DNA from: Escarpia spicata
Lineage: Eukaryota; Annelida; Polychaeta; Sabellida; Siboglinidae
Assembly: GCA_963995525.1 (NCBI GenBank)
Contig: OZ023207.1
Location: 35,168,792-35,232,791 of the forward strand
Length of the DNA: 64,000 nucleotides
Reading direction: 5' to 3'
Both the position numbers and the translations under genes were made by a program. Positions 25,164 to 39,960 of this stretch are shown piece after piece (positions within the stretch are counted from its first letter, which is position 1; each line of letters starts with the position of its first letter). A model generated the notes under the pieces. That model did no database searches. It was given only the letters and a program-made list of their open reading frames with translations, and had not been told where the DNA came from.

Positions 25164-26966
25164 TGGGAACGTTTTTAACTGTTGATTACTCCCTATAAAT
25201 GAAAACAAACCGTCAGAAAACGTGTACATTGCTGTAAATGTTAGCTGTACGGTTATACACGCGAAATATTATGTTATGCCATTGAATTGAACAATATTAT
25301 GCATTTTGCATCATTTTAAAGTGTTGATTACCCCCTATAAATGAAAACTAACCGTCAGAAAACGTCTAGAATGCTCTGAATGTAAGTCGTACGGTGAAAC
25401 ATAGAAAACATTATGTTATATCATTGAATTGAACGATATTCAGCATATGGTAACGGTTTTAACTTTTGATTACCCCTTATATATGAAAACTAACCGTCAG
25501 AAAATGTCTAGATTACTGTCGTAGAGAACTGTACGTTCATGCAAGAGAAATATTATGCTATCAGTTTGAATTGATTGAAACTCAGCATTTGGGATCGTTT
25601 TTAACTGTTGATTACCCGCTTTAAATTAAAACTAACCGTCAGAAAACGTCTAGAATGCTGTAATAGTGACCTGAAGTGTCAAACAAGCGAAATATTATGC
25701 TATCACTTCGAATTGATCGATACTCAGCATTTGGGAACGTTTTTAACTGTTGATTACCCCCTATAAATGAAAAATAACGGTCAGAAAACGTCTACATTGC
25801 TGTGAATGTGAGCTGTTCGGTGATACACGAGAAACGTTATGTTATGCCATTGAATTGAACGATATTCAGAATTTTGCATCGTTTTAAAGTGTTGATTAAC
25901 CCCTATAAATGAAAACTAACCATCAGAAAACGTCTACAATGTTGTGATTGTAAGCCGAACGGTGATACATAAGAAATATTATGTTATATCATTGAAATGA
26001 ACGATATTCAGCATTTGGCAACGTTTTTAAATTTTCTTTACCACCTATAAATGAAAACTAACCGTCAGAAAATGTCTAGACTATTGAGTTAGTGAACTGT
26101 ACGTTCATACAAGAGAAATATTATGCTATCACTTCGAATTGATTCATACTCAGCATTTGGGAACGTTTTTAACTGTTGATTACCCCCTATAAATGAAAAC
26201 AAACCGTCAGAAAACGTGTACATTGCTGTAAATGTTAGCTGTACGGTTATACACGCGAAATATTATGTTATGCCATTGAATTGAACAATATTCAGCATTT
26301 TGCATCATTTTAAAGTGTTGATTACCCCCTATAAATGAAAACTTACCGTCAGAAAACGTCTAGAATGCTCTGAATGTAAGCCGTACGGTGAAACATACGA
26401 AATATTATGTTATATCATTTAATTGAACGATATTCAGCATATGGTAACGTTTTTAACTTTTGATTACCCCTTATATATGAAAACTAACCGGCAGAAAATG
26501 TCTAGATTACTGTCGTAGAGAACTGTTCGTTCATGCAAGAGAAATATTATGCTATCAGTTTAAACTTATAGAAACTCAGCATTTGGGATCGTTTTTAACT
26601 GTTGATTACCCGATGTAAATGAAAACTAACCGTCAGAAAACGTCTAGATTGCTGTAATAGTGACCTGAAGTGTCAAACAAGCGAAATATTATGCTATCAC
26701 TTCGAATTGATCGATACTCAGCATTTGGGAACGTTTTTAACTGTTGATTACCCCCTATAAATGAAAAATAACCGTCAGAAAACGTCTACATTGCTGTGAA
26801 TGTGAGCTGTACGGTTATACACGAGAAACATTATGTTATGCCATTGAATTGAACGATATTAAGAATTTTGCATCGTTTTAAAGTGTTAATTACCCCCTGT
26901 AAATGAAAACTAACCATCAGAAAACGTCTACAATGCTGTGAATGTAAGCCGAACGGTGATACATAC
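25164..26966 (+). repeat. Right edge segment: partial 17-mer passing into flank
   Basis: It starts like a fourth 17-mer (25184, 25293, with cgctttaaatt, attgagttagtg, ccggcagaaaatg) but after about 26560 reads agtttaaacttatag and cgatgtaaatg, as in the left edge segment near 9.66 kb. The whole stretch corresponds to 8268-10070 at an offset of 16,896 bp, which is 119 monomers minus 2 bp. Confidence 0.82.
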
Positions 26967-27817
26967 GAAATATTATGTTATATCATTGAAATGAAAGATA
27001 TTCAGCATTTGGCAACGTTTTTAACTTTTCTTTACCCCTATAAATGAAAACTAACCTTCAGAAAATGTCTAGACTACTGTGATAGTGAAATGTACGTTCA
27101 TACAAGAGAAATATTATGCTATCACTTCGAATTGATTCATACTCAGCATTTGGGAACGTTTTTAACTGATGATTACCCCCTATAAATGAAAACAAACCGT
27201 CAGAAAACGTGTACATTGCTGTAAATGTGAGCTGTACGGTTATACACGCGAAATATTATGTTATGCCATTGAATTGAACAATATTCAGCATTTTGCATCG
27301 TTTTAAAATGTTGATTACCCCCAATAAATGAAAACTAACCATCAGAAAACGTCTACAATGCTGTGATTGTAAGCCGAACGGTGATACATACGAAATATTA
27401 TGTTATATCATTGAAATGAACGATATTCAGCATTTGGGAACGTTTTTAACTGTTGATTACCCCCTATAAATGAAAACAAACCGTCAGAAAACGTGTACAT
27501 TGCTGTAAATGTGAGCTGTACGGTTATACATACGAAATATTATGTTATATCATTGAATTGAACGATATTCAGCATATGGTAACGGTTTTAACTTTTGATT
27601 ACCCCTTATATATGAAAACTAACCGTCAGAAAATGTCTAGATTACTGTCGTAGAGAACTGTACGTTCATGCAAGAGAAATATTATGCTATCAGTTTGAAT
27701 TGATTGAAACTCAGCATTTGGGATCGTTTTTAACTGTTGATTACCCGCTGTAAATGAAAACTAAACGTCAGAAAACGTCTAGATTGCTGTAATAGTGACC
27801 TGAAGTGTCAAACAAGC
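26967..27817 (+). repeat. Shared block, copy 2, lacking one monomer
   Basis: It has the tags aaccttcag (27057) and aactgatgattacc (27167) of the block at 10071. One monomer is missing: an A left half (near 27400) joins a B right half at gcatttgggaacg, so the A plus B pair of copy 1 is fused into a single unit. It ends before the F monomer at 27818. Confidence 0.82.
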
Positions 27818-30800
27818 GAACTATTATGCTATCACTTCGAATTGATCGATACTCAGCATTTGGGAACGTTTTTAACTGTTGATTACCCCCTATAAATGAA
27901 AAATAACCGTCAGAAAACGTCTACATTGCTGTGAATGTGAGCTGTACGGTTATACACGAGAAACATTATGTTATGCCATTGAATTGAACGATATTCAGAA
28001 TTTTGCATCGTTTTAAAGTGTTAATTACCCCCTGTAAATGAAAACTAACCATCAGAAAACGTCTACAATGCTGTGAATGTAAACCGAACGGTGATACATA
28101 CGAAATATTATGTTATATCATTGAAATGAACGATATTCAGCATTTGGCAACGTTTTTAACTTTTCTTTACCCCTATCAATGAAAACTAACCGTCAGAAAA
28201 TGTCTAGACTACTGTGATAGTGAAATGTACGTTCATACAAGAGAAATATTATACTATCACTTCGAATTGATTCATACTCAGCATTTGGGAACGTTTTTAA
28301 CTGTTGATTACCCCCTATAAATGAAAACAAACCGTCAGAAAAAGTGTACATTGCTGTAAATGTGAGCTGTACGGTTATACACGCGAAATATTATGTTATG
28401 CCATTGAATTGAACAATATTCAGCATTTTGCATCGTTTTAAAATGTTGATTACACCCAATAAATGAAAACTAACCATCAGAAAACGTCTACAATGCTGTG
28501 ATTGTAAGCCGAACGGTGATACATACGAAATATTATGTTATATCATTGAAATGAACGATATTCAGCATTTGGCAACGTTTTAAACTTTTCTTTACCCCCT
28601 ATAAATGAAAACTAACCGTCAGAAAATGTCTAGACTACTGTGATAGTGAACTGTACGATCATAAAAGAGAAATATTATGCTATCACTTCGAATTGATTCA
28701 TACTCAGCATTTGGGAACGTTTTTAACTGTTGATTACCCCCTATAAATGAAAACAAACCGTCAGAAAACGTGTACATTGCTGTAAATGTGAGCTGTACGG
28801 TTATACATACGAAATATTATGTTATATCATTGAATTGAACGATATTCAGCATATGGTAACGGTTTTAACTTTTGATTACCCCTTATATATGAAAACTAAC
28901 CGTCAGAAAATGTCTAGATTACTGTCGTAGAGAATTGTACGTTCATGCAAGAGAAATATTATGCTATCAGTTTGAATTGATTGAAACTCAGCATTTGGGA
29001 TCGTTTTTAACTGTTGATTACCCGCTGTAAATGAAAACTAACCGTCAGAAAACGTCTAGATTGCTGTAATAGTGACCTGAAGTGTCAAACAAGCGAACTA
29101 TTATGCTATCACTTCGAATTGATCGATACTCAGAATTTGGGAACGTTTTTAACTGTTGATTACCCCCTATAAATGAAAAATAACCGTCAGAAAACGTCTA
29201 CATTGCTGTGAATGTGAGCTGTACGGTTATCCACGAGAAACGTTATGTTATGCCATTGAATTGAACGATATTCAGAATATTGCATCTTTTTAAAGTGTTG
29301 ATTTCCTCCTATAAAAGAAAACTAACCATCAGAAAACGTCTACAATGCTGTGATTGTAAGCCGAACGGTGATACATAAGAAATATTATGTTATATCATTG
29401 AAATGAACGATATTCAGCATTTGGCAACGTTTTTAACTCTTCTTTACCCCATATAAATGAAAACTAACCGTCAGAAAATGTCTAGACTATTGTGATAGTG
29501 AACTGTACGTTCATACAAGAGAAATATTATGCTATCACTTCGAATTGATTCATACTCAGCATTTGGGTACGTTTTTAACTGTTGATTACCCCCTATAAAT
29601 GAAAACAAACCGTCAGAAAACGTCTAGAATGCTCTGAATGTAAGCCGTACGGTGAAACATACGAAATATTATGTTATATCATTGAATTGAACGATATTCA
29701 GCATATGGTAACGGTTTTAACTTTTGATTACCCCTTATATATGAAAATTAACCGTCAGAAAATGTCTAGATTACTGTCGTAGAGAACTGTACGTTCATGC
29801 AAGAGAAATATTATGCTATCAGTTTGAATTGATTGAAACTCAGCATTTGGGATCGTTTTTAACTGTTGATTACCCCCTATAAATGAAAACAAACCGTCAG
29901 AAAACGTGTACATTGCTGTAAATGTGAGCTGTACGGTTATACACGCGAAATATTATGTTATGCCATTGAATTGAACAATATTCAGCATTTTGCATTGTTT
30001 TAAAATGTTGATTACCCCCAATAAATGAAAACTAACCATCAGAAAATGTCTACAATGCTGTGATTGTAAGCCGAACGGTGATACATACGAAATATTATGT
30101 TATATCATTGAAATGAACGATATTCAGCATTTGGCAACGTTTTTAACTTTTCTTTACCCCCTATTAATGAAAACTAACCGTCAGAAAATGTCTAGACTAC
30201 TGTGATAGTGAACTGTACGATCATAAAAGAGAAATATTATGCTATCACTTCGAATTGATTCATACTCAGCATTTGGGAACGTTTTTAACTGTTGATTACC
30301 CCCTATAAATGAAAACAAACCGTCAGAAAACGTGTACATTGCTGTAAATGTGAGCTGTACGGTTATACATACGAAATATTATGTTATATCATTGAATTGA
30401 ACGATATTCAGCATATGGTAACGGTTTTAACTTTTGATTACCCCTTATATATGAAAACTAACCGTCAGAAAATGTCTAGATTACTGTCGTAGAGAATTGT
30501 ACGTTCATGCAAGAGAAATATTATGCTATCAGTTTGATTTGATTGAAACTCAGCATTTGGGATCGTTTTTAACTGTTGATTACCCGCTGTAAATGAAAAC
30601 TAACCGTCAGAAAACGTCTACATTGCTGTAATAGTGACCTGAAGTGTCAAACAAGCGAAATATTATGCTAACACTTCGAATTGATCGATACTCAGCATTT
30701 GGGAACGTTTTTAACTCTTCTTTACCCCCTATAAATGAAAACTAACCGTCAGAAAACGTGTACATTGCTGTAAATGTGAGCAGTACGGTTATACACGCGA

Positions 30801-31082
30801 AATATTATGTTATGCCATTGAATTGAACAATATTCAGCATTTTGCATCATTTTAAAGTGTTGATTACCCCTTATAAATGAAAACAAACCGTCAGAAAACG
30901 TCTAGAATGCTCTGAATGTAAGCCGTACGGTGAAACATACGAAATATTATGTTATATCATTGAATTGAACGATATTCAGCATATGGTAACGGTTTTAACT
31001 TTTGATTACCCCTTATATATGAAAACTAACCGTCAGAAAATGTCTAGATTACTGTCGTAGAGAACTGTACGTTCATGCAAGA

Positions 31083-31191
31083 GAAATATTATGCTATCAG
31101 TTTTTAACTGTTGATTACCCGATGTAAATGAAAACTAACCGTCAGAAAACGTCTAGATTGCTGTAATAGTGACCTGAAGTGTCAAACAAGC
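31083..31191 (+). repeat. 109-bp truncated E monomer (unit 1)
   Basis: The sequence runs gctatcagtttttaactg, skipping 33 bp between two T-rich stretches of a normal E monomer (agtttgaattg to ggatcgtttttaactg). Identical truncations occur at 39852 and 51461, showing one event copied by later duplication. Confidence 0.93.
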
Positions 31192-32468
31192 GAAATATTA
31201 TGCTATCACTTCGAATTGATCGATACTCAGCATTTGGGAACGTTTTTAACTGTTGATTACCCCCTATAAATGAAAAATAACCGTCAGAAAACGTCTACAT
31301 TGCTGTGAATGTGAGCTGTACGGTTATACACGAGAAACATTATGTTATGCCATTGAATTGAACGATATTCAGAATTTTGCATCGTTTTAAAGTGTTAATT
31401 ACCCCCTGTAAATGAAAACTAACCATCAGAAAACGTCTACAATGCTGTGAATGTAAGCCGAACGGTGATACATACGAAATATTATGTTATATCATTGAAA
31501 TGAACGATATTCATCATTTGGCAACGTTTTTAACTTTTCTTTACCCTTATAAATGAAAACTAACCGTCAGAAAATGTCTAGACTACTGTGATAGTGAAAT
31601 GTACGTTCATACAAGATAAATATTATGCTATCACTTCGAATTGATTCATACTCAGCATTTGGGAACGTTTTTAACTGTTGATTACCCCCTATAAATGAAA
31701 ACAAACCGTCAGAAAACGTGTACATTGCTGTAAATGTGAGCTGTACGGTTATACACGCGAAATATTATGTTATGCCATTGAATTGAACAATATTCAGCAT
31801 TTTGCATCGTTTTAAAATGTTGATTACACCCAATAAATGAAAACTAACCATCAGAAAACGTCTACAATGCTGTGATTGTAAGCCGAACGGTGATACATAC
31901 GAAATATTATGTTATATCATTGAAATGAACGATATTCAGCATTTGGCAACGTTTTTAACTTTTCTTTACCCCCTATAAATGAAAACTAACCGTCAAAAAA
32001 TGTCTAGACTACTGTGATAGTGAACTGTACGATCATAAAAGAGAAATATTATGCTATCACTTTGAATTGATTCATACTCAGCATTTGGGAATGTTTTTAA
32101 CTGTTGATTACCCCCTATAAATGAAAACAAACCGTCAGAAAACGTGTACATTGCTGTAAATGTGAGCTGTACGGTTATACATACGAAATATTATGTTATA
32201 TCATTGAATTGAACGATATTCAGCATATGGTAACGGTTTTAACTTTTGATTACCCCTTATATATGAAAACTAACCGTCAGAAAATGTCTAGATTACTGTC
32301 GTAGAGAATTGTACGTTCATGCAAGAGAAATATTATGCTATCAGTTTGAATTGATTGAAACTCAGCATTTGGGATCGTTTTTAACTGTTGATTACCCGCT
32401 GTAAATGAAAACTAACCGTCAGAAAACGTCTAGATTGCTGTAATAGTGACCTGAAGTGTCAAACAAGC

Positions 32469-32600
32469 GAACTATTATGCTATCACTTCGAATTGATCGA
32501 TACTCAGCATTTGGGAACGTTTTTAACTGTTGATTACCCCCTATAAATGAAAAGTAACCATTAGAAAACGTCTACAATGCTGTGATTGTAAGCCGAACGG
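32469..32600 (+). repeat. F/G fusion monomer (tetramer converted to trimer), first in-frame example
   Basis: An F left half (cttcgaattgatcgatactc) runs through gaaaagtaaccattag into a G right half (gtctacaatgctgtgattg, acataa). The sequence D E F G thereby becomes D E (F/G), one monomer shorter and again alpha-beta-gamma. The same fusion, as aaccattag or aaccatcag, occurs near 35.1, 35.97, 41.3, 43.9, 44.7, 47.3, 49.0, 52.9, 55.5, 60.2 and 62.4 kb. Limits are approximate. Confidence 0.8.
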
Positions 32601-35600
32601 TGATACATAAGAAATATTATGTTATATCATTGAAATGAACGATATTCAGCATTTGGGATCGTTTTTAACTGTTGATTACCCGCTGTAAATGAAAACTAAC
32701 CGTCAGAAAACGTGTACATTGCTGTAAATGTGAGCTGTACGGTTATACACGCGAAATATTATGTTATGCCATTGAATTGAACAATATTCAGCATTTTGCA
32801 TCATTTTAAAGTGTTGATTACCCCCTATAAATGAAAACAAACCGTCAGAAAACGTCTAGAATGCTCTGAATGTAAGCCGTACGGTGAAACATACGAAATA
32901 TTATGTTATATCATTGAATTGAACGATATTCAGCATATGGTAACGGTTTTAACTTTTGATTACCCCTTATATATGAAAACTAACCGTCAGAAAATGTCTA
33001 GATTACTGTCGTAGAGAATTGTACGTTCATGCAAGAGAAATATTATGCTATCAGTTTGAATTGATTGAAACTCAGCATTTGGGATCGTTTTTAACTGTTG
33101 ATTACCCGCTGTAAATGAAAACTAACCGTCAGAAAACGTCTAGATTGCTGTAATAGTGACCTGAAGTGTCAAACAAGCGAAATATTATGCTATCACTTCG
33201 AATTGATCGATACTCAGCATTTGGGAACGTTTTTAACTGTTGATTACCCCCTATAAATGAAAAATAACCGTCAGAAAACGTCTACATTGCTGTGAATGTG
33301 AGCTGTACTGTTATACACGAGAAACGTTATGTTATGCCATTGAATTGAACGATATTCAGAATATTGCATCGTTTTAAAGTGTTGATTTCCCCCTATAAAA
33401 GAAAACTAACCATCAGAAAACGTCTACAATGCTGTGATTGTAGGCCGAACTGTGATACATAAGAAATATTATGTTATATCATTGAAATGAACGATATTCA
33501 GCATTTGGCAACGTTTTTAACTCTTCTTTACCCCCTATAAATGAAAACTAACCGTCAGAAAATGTCTAGACTATTGTGATAGTGAACTGTACGTTCATAC
33601 AAGAGAAATATTATGCTATCACTTCGAATTGATTCATACTCAGCATTTGGGAACGTTTTTAACTGTTGATTACCCCGTATAAATGAAAACAAACCGTCAG
33701 AAAACGTGTACATTGCTGTAAATGTGAGCTGTACGGTTATACACGCGAAATATTATGTTATGCCTTTGAATTGAACAATATTCAGCATTTTGCATCATTT
33801 TAAAGTGTTGATTACCCCCTATAAATGAAAACAAACCGTCAGAAAACGTATAGAATGCTCTGAATGTAAGCCGTACGGTGAAACATACGAAATATTATGT
33901 TATATCATTTAATTGAACGATATTCAGCACAAGGTAACGGTTTAAACTTTTGATTACCCCTTATATATGAAAACTAACCGTCAGAAAATGTCTAGATTAC
34001 TGTCGTAGAGAATTGTACGTTCATGCAAGAGAAATATTATGCTATCAGTTTGATTTGATTGAAACTCAGCATTTGGGATCGTTTTTAACTGTTGATTACC
34101 CGCTGTAAATGAAAACTAACCGTCAGAAAACGTCTACATTGCTGTAATAGTGACCTGAAGTGTCAAACAAGCGAAATATTATGCTATCACTTCGAATTGA
34201 TCGATACTCAGCATTTGTGAACGTTTTTAACTGTTGATTACCCCCTATAAATGAAAAATAACCGTCAGAAAACGTCTACATTGCTGTGAATGTGAGCTGT
34301 ACGGTTATACACGAGAAACGTTATGTTATGCCATTGAATTGAACGATATTCAGCATTTGGCAACGTTTTTAACTCTTCTTTACCCCCTATAAATGAAAAC
34401 TAACCGTCAGAAAATGTCTAGACTATTGTGATAGTGAACTGTACGTTCATACAAGAGAAATATTATGCTATCACTTCGAATTGATTCATACTCAGCATTT
34501 GGGAACGTTTTAAATTGTTGACTTCCCCCTATAAATGAAAACAAACCTTCAGAAAACGTGTACATTGCTGTAAATGTGAGCTGTACGGTTATACACGCGA
34601 AATATTATGTTATGCAATTGAATTGAACAATATTCAGCATTTTGCATCATTTTAAAGTGTTGATTACCCCCTATAAATGAAAACAAACCGTCAGAAAACG
34701 TGTAGAATGCTCTGAATGTAAGCCGTACGGTGAAACGTACGAAATATTATGTTATATCATTGAATTGAACGATATTCAGCATATGGTAACGGTTTTAACT
34801 TTTGATTACCCCTTATATATGAAAACTAACCGTCAGAAAATTTCTAGATTACTGTCGTAGAGAACTGTACGTTCATGCAAGAGAAATATAATGCTATCAG
34901 TTTGAATTGATTGAAACTCAGCATTTGGGATCGTTTTTAACTGTTGATTACCCGCTGTAAATGAAAACTAACCGTCAGAAAACGTCTAGATTGCTGTAAT
35001 AGTGACCTGAAGTGTCAAACAAGCGAAATATTATGCTATCACTTCGAATTGATCGATACTCAGCATTTGGGAATGTTTTTAACTGTTGATTACCCCCTAT
35101 AAATGAAAAGTAACCATCAGAAAACGTCTACAATGCTGTGATTGTAAGCCGAACGGTGATACATAAGAAATATTATGTTATATCATTGAAATGAACGATA
35201 TTCAGCATTTGGCAACGTTTTTAACTTTTCTTTACCCCCTATCAATGAAAACTAACCGTCAGAAAATGTCTAGACTATTGTGATAGTGAACTGTACGTTC
35301 ATACAAGAGAAATATTATGCTATCAGTTTGAAGTGATTGAAACTCAGCATTTGGGATCGTTTTTAACTGTTGATTACCCGCTGTAAATGAAAACTAACCG
35401 TCAGAAAACGTGTACATTGCTGTAAATGTGAGCTGTACGGTTATACACGCGAAATATTATGTTATGCCATTGAATTGAACAATATTCAGCATTTTGCATC
35501 ATTTTAAAGTGTTGATTACCCCCTATAAATGAAAACAAACCGTCAGAAAACGTCTAGAATGCTCTGAATGTAAGCCGTACGGTGAAACATACGAAATATT

Positions 35601-38600
35601 ATGTTATATCATTTAATTGAACGATATTCAGCACAAGGTAACGGTTTAAACTTTTGATTACCCCTTATATATGAAAACTAACCGTCAGAAAATGTCTAGA
35701 TTACTGTCGTAGAGAATTGTACGTTCATGCAAGAGAAATATTATGCTATCAGTTTGATTTGATTGAAACTCAGCATTTGGGATCGTTTTTAACTGTTGAT
35801 TACCCGCTGTAAATGAAAACTAACCGTCAGAAAACGTCTAGATTGCTGTAATAGTGACCTGAAGTGTCAAACAAGCGAACTATTATGCTATCACTTCGAA
35901 TTGATCGATACTCAGCATTTGGGAACGTTTTTAACTGTTGATTACCCCCTATAAATGAAAAGTAACCATTAGAAAACGTCTACAATGCTGTGATTGTAAG
36001 CCGAACGGTGATACATAAGAAATATTATGTTATATCATTGAAATGAACGATATTCAGCATTTGGGATCGTTTTTAACTGTTGATTACCCGCTGTAAATGA
36101 AAACTAACCGTCAGAAAACGTGTACATTGCTGTAAATGTGAGCTGTACGGTTATACACGCGAAATATTATGTTATGCCATTGAATTGAACAATATTCAGC
36201 ATTTTGCATCATTTTAAAGTGTTGATTACCCCCTATAAATGAAAACAAACCGTCAGAAAACGTCTAGAATGCTCTGAATGTAAGCCGTACGGTGAAACAT
36301 ACGAAATATTATGTTATATCATTGAATTGAACGATATTCAGCATATGGTAACGGTTTTAACTTTTGATTACCCCTTATATATGAAAACTAACCGTCAGAA
36401 AATGTCTAGATTACTGTCGTAGAGAATTGTACGTTCATGCAAGAGAAATATTATGCTATCAGTTTGAATTGATTGAAACTCAGCATTTGGGATCGTTTTT
36501 AACTGTTGATTACCCGCTGTAAATGAAAACTAACCGTCAGAAAACGTCTAGATTGCTGTAATAGTGACCTGAAGTGTCAAACAAGCGAAATATTATGCTA
36601 TCACTTCGAATTGATCGATACTCAGCATTTGGGAACGTTTTTAACTGTTGATTACCCCCTATAAATGAAAAATAACCGTCAGAAAACGTCTACATTGCTG
36701 TGAATGTGAGCTGTACGGTTATACACGAGAAACATTATGTTATGCCATTGAATTGAACGATATTCAGAATTTTGCATCGTTTTAAAGTGTTAATTACCCC
36801 CTGTAAATGAAAACTAACCATCAGAAAACGTCTACAATGCTGTGAATGTAAACCGAACGGTGATACATACGAAATATTATGTTATATCATTGAAATGAAC
36901 GATATTCAGCATTTGGCAACGTTTTTAACTTTTCTTTACCCCTATCAATGAAAACTAACCGTCAGAAAATGTCTAGACTACTGTGATAGTGAAATGTACG
37001 TTCATACAAGAGAAATATTATACTATCACTTCGAATTGATTCATACTCAGCATTTGGGAACGTTTTTAACTGTTGATTACCCCCTATAAATGAAAACAAA
37101 CCGTCAGAAAAAGTGTACATTGCTGTAAATGTGAGCTGTACGGTTATACACGCGAAATATTATGTTATGCCATTGAATTGAACAATATTCAGCATTTTGC
37201 ATCGTTTTAAAATGTTGATTACACCCAATAAATGAAAACTAACCATCAGAAAACGTCTACAATGCTGTGATTGTAAGCCGAACGGTGATACATACGAAAT
37301 ATTATGTTATATCATTGAAATGAACGATATTCAGCATTTGGCAACGTTTTAAACTTTTCTTTACCCCCTATAAATGAAAACTAACCGTCAGAAAATGTCT
37401 AGACTACTGTGATAGTGAACTGTACGATCATAAAAGAGAAATATTATGCTATCACTTCGAATTGATTCATACTCAGCATTTGGGAACGTTTTTAACTGTT
37501 GATTACCCCCTATAAATGAAAACAAACCGTCAGAAAACGTGTACATTGCTGTAAATGTGAGCTGTACGGTTATACATACGAAATATTATGTTATATCATT
37601 GAATTGAACGATATTCAGCATATGGTAACGGTTTTAACTTTTGATTACCCCTTATATATGAAAACTAACCGTCAGAAAATGTCTAGATTACTGTCGTAGA
37701 GAATTGTACGTTCATGCAAGAGAAATATTATGCTATCAGTTTGAATTGATTGAAACTCAGCATTTGGGATCGTTTTTAACTGTTGATTACCCGCTGTAAA
37801 TGAAAACTAACCGTCAGAAAACGTCTAGATTGCTGTAATAGTGACCTGAAGTGTCAAACAAGCGAACTATTATGCTATCACTTCGAATTGATCGATACTC
37901 AGAATTTGGGAACGTTTTTAACTGTTGATTACCCCCTATAAATGAAAAATAACCGTCAGAAAACGTCTACATTGCTGTGAATGTGAGCTGTACGGTTATC
38001 CACGAGAAACGTTATGTTATGCCATTGAATTGAACGATATTCAGAATATTGCATCTTTTTAAAGTGTTGATTTCCTCCTATAAAAGAAAATTAACCATCA
38101 GAAAACGTCTACAATGCTGTGATTGTAAGCCGAACGGTGATACATAAGAAATATTATGTTATATCATTGAAATGAACGATATTCAGCATTTGGCAACGTT
38201 TTTAACTCTTCTTTACCCCATATAAATGAAAACTAACCGTCAGAAAATGTCTAGACTATTGTGATAGTGAACTGTACGTTCATACAAGAGAAATATTATG
38301 CTATCACTTCGAATTGATTCATACTCAGCATTTGGGTACGTTTTTAACTGTTGATTACCCCCTATAAATGAAAACAAACCGTCAGAAAACGTCTAGAATG
38401 CTCTGAATGTAAGCCGTACGGTGAAACATACGAAATATTATGTTATATCATTGAATTGAACGATATTCAGCATATGGTAACGGTTTTAACTTTTGATTAC
38501 CCCTTATATATGAAAATTAACCGTCAGAAAATGTCTAGATTACTGTCGTAGAGAACTGTACGTTCATGCAAGAGAAATATTATGCTATCAGTTTGAATTG

Positions 38601-39851
38601 ATTGAAACTCAGCATTTGGGATCGTTTTTAACTGTTGATTACCCCCTATAAATGAAAACAAACCGTCAGAAAACGTGTACATTGCTGTAAATGTGAGCTG
38701 TACGGTTATACACGCGAAATATTATGTTATGCCATTGAATTGAACAATATTCAGCATTTTGCATTGTTTTAAAATGTTGATTACCCCCAATAAATGAAAA
38801 CTAACCATCAGAAAATGTCTACAATGCTGTGATTGTAAGCCGAACGGTGATACATACGAAATATTATGTTATATCATTGAAATGAACGATATTCAGCATT
38901 TGGCAACGTTTTTAACTTTTCTTTACCCCCTATTAATGAAAACTAACCGTCAGAAAATGTCTAGACTACTGTGATAGTGAACTGTACGATCATAAAAGAG
39001 AAATATTATGCTATCACTTCGAATTGATTCATACTCAGCATTTGGGAACGTTTTTAACTGTTGATTACCCCCTATAAATGAAAACAAACCGTCAGAAAAC
39101 GTGTACATTGCTGTAAATGTGAGCTGTACGGTTATACATACGAAATATTATGTTATATCATTGAATTGAACGATATTCAGCATATGGTAACGGTTTTAAC
39201 TTTTGATTACCCCTTATATATGAAAACTAACCGTCAGAAAATGTCTAGATTACTGTCGTAGAGAATTGTACGTTCATGCAAGAGAAATATTATGCTATCA
39301 GTTTGATTTGATTGAAACTCAGCATTTGGGATCGTTTTTAACTGTTGATTACCCGCTGTAAATGAAAACTAACCGTCAGAAAACGTCTACATTGCTGTAA
39401 TAGTGACCTGAAGTGTCAAACAAGCGAAATATTATGCTAACACTTCGAATTGATCGATACTCAGCATTTGGGAACGTTTTTAACTCTTCTTTACCCCCTA
39501 TAAATGAAAACTAACCGTCAGAAAACGTGTACATTGCTGTAAATGTGAGCAGTACGGTTATACACGCGAAATATTATGTTATGCCATTGAATTGAACAAT
39601 ATTCAGCATTTTGCATCATTTTAAAGTGTTGATTACCCCTTATAAATGAAAACAAACCGTCAGAAAACGTCTAGAATGCTCTGAATGTAAGCCGTACGGT
39701 GAAACATACGAAATATTATGTTATATCATTGAATTGAACGATATTCAGCATATGGTAACGGTTTTAACTTTTGATTACCCCTTATATATGAAAACTAACC
39801 GTCAGAAAATGTCTAGATTACTGTCGTAGAGAACTGTACGTTCATGCAAGA

Positions 39852-39960
39852 GAAATATTATGCTATCAGTTTTTAACTGTTGATTACCCGATGTAAATGA
39901 AAACTAACCGTCAGAAAACGTCTAGATTGCTGTAATAGTGACCTGAAGTGTCAAACAAGC
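39852..39960 (+). repeat. 109-bp truncated E monomer (unit 2)
   Basis: Same 33-bp deletion as at 31083, exactly 8769 bp downstream. Confidence 0.93.

Larger units (their letters stand above)
27818..36586 (+). repeat. 8769-bp macro-repeat unit 1
   Basis: Markers throughout this unit recur exactly 8769 bp later: ccctatcaatg (28171 and 36940), tcatcatttgg (31511 and 40280), the 33-bp deletion (31101 and 39870), ccattagaaaacg (32561 and 41330), taggccgaactg (33441 and 42210), acaaggtaacgg (33931 and 42700) and taaattgttgacttc (34511 and 43280). 8769 equals 62 monomers minus 35 bp, i.e. the 33-bp deletion plus two 1-bp losses (tttacccctat, tttacccttat). Within it, 32.4-33.3 kb also matches 35.8-36.7 kb at 3408 bp. 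Confidence 0.9.
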
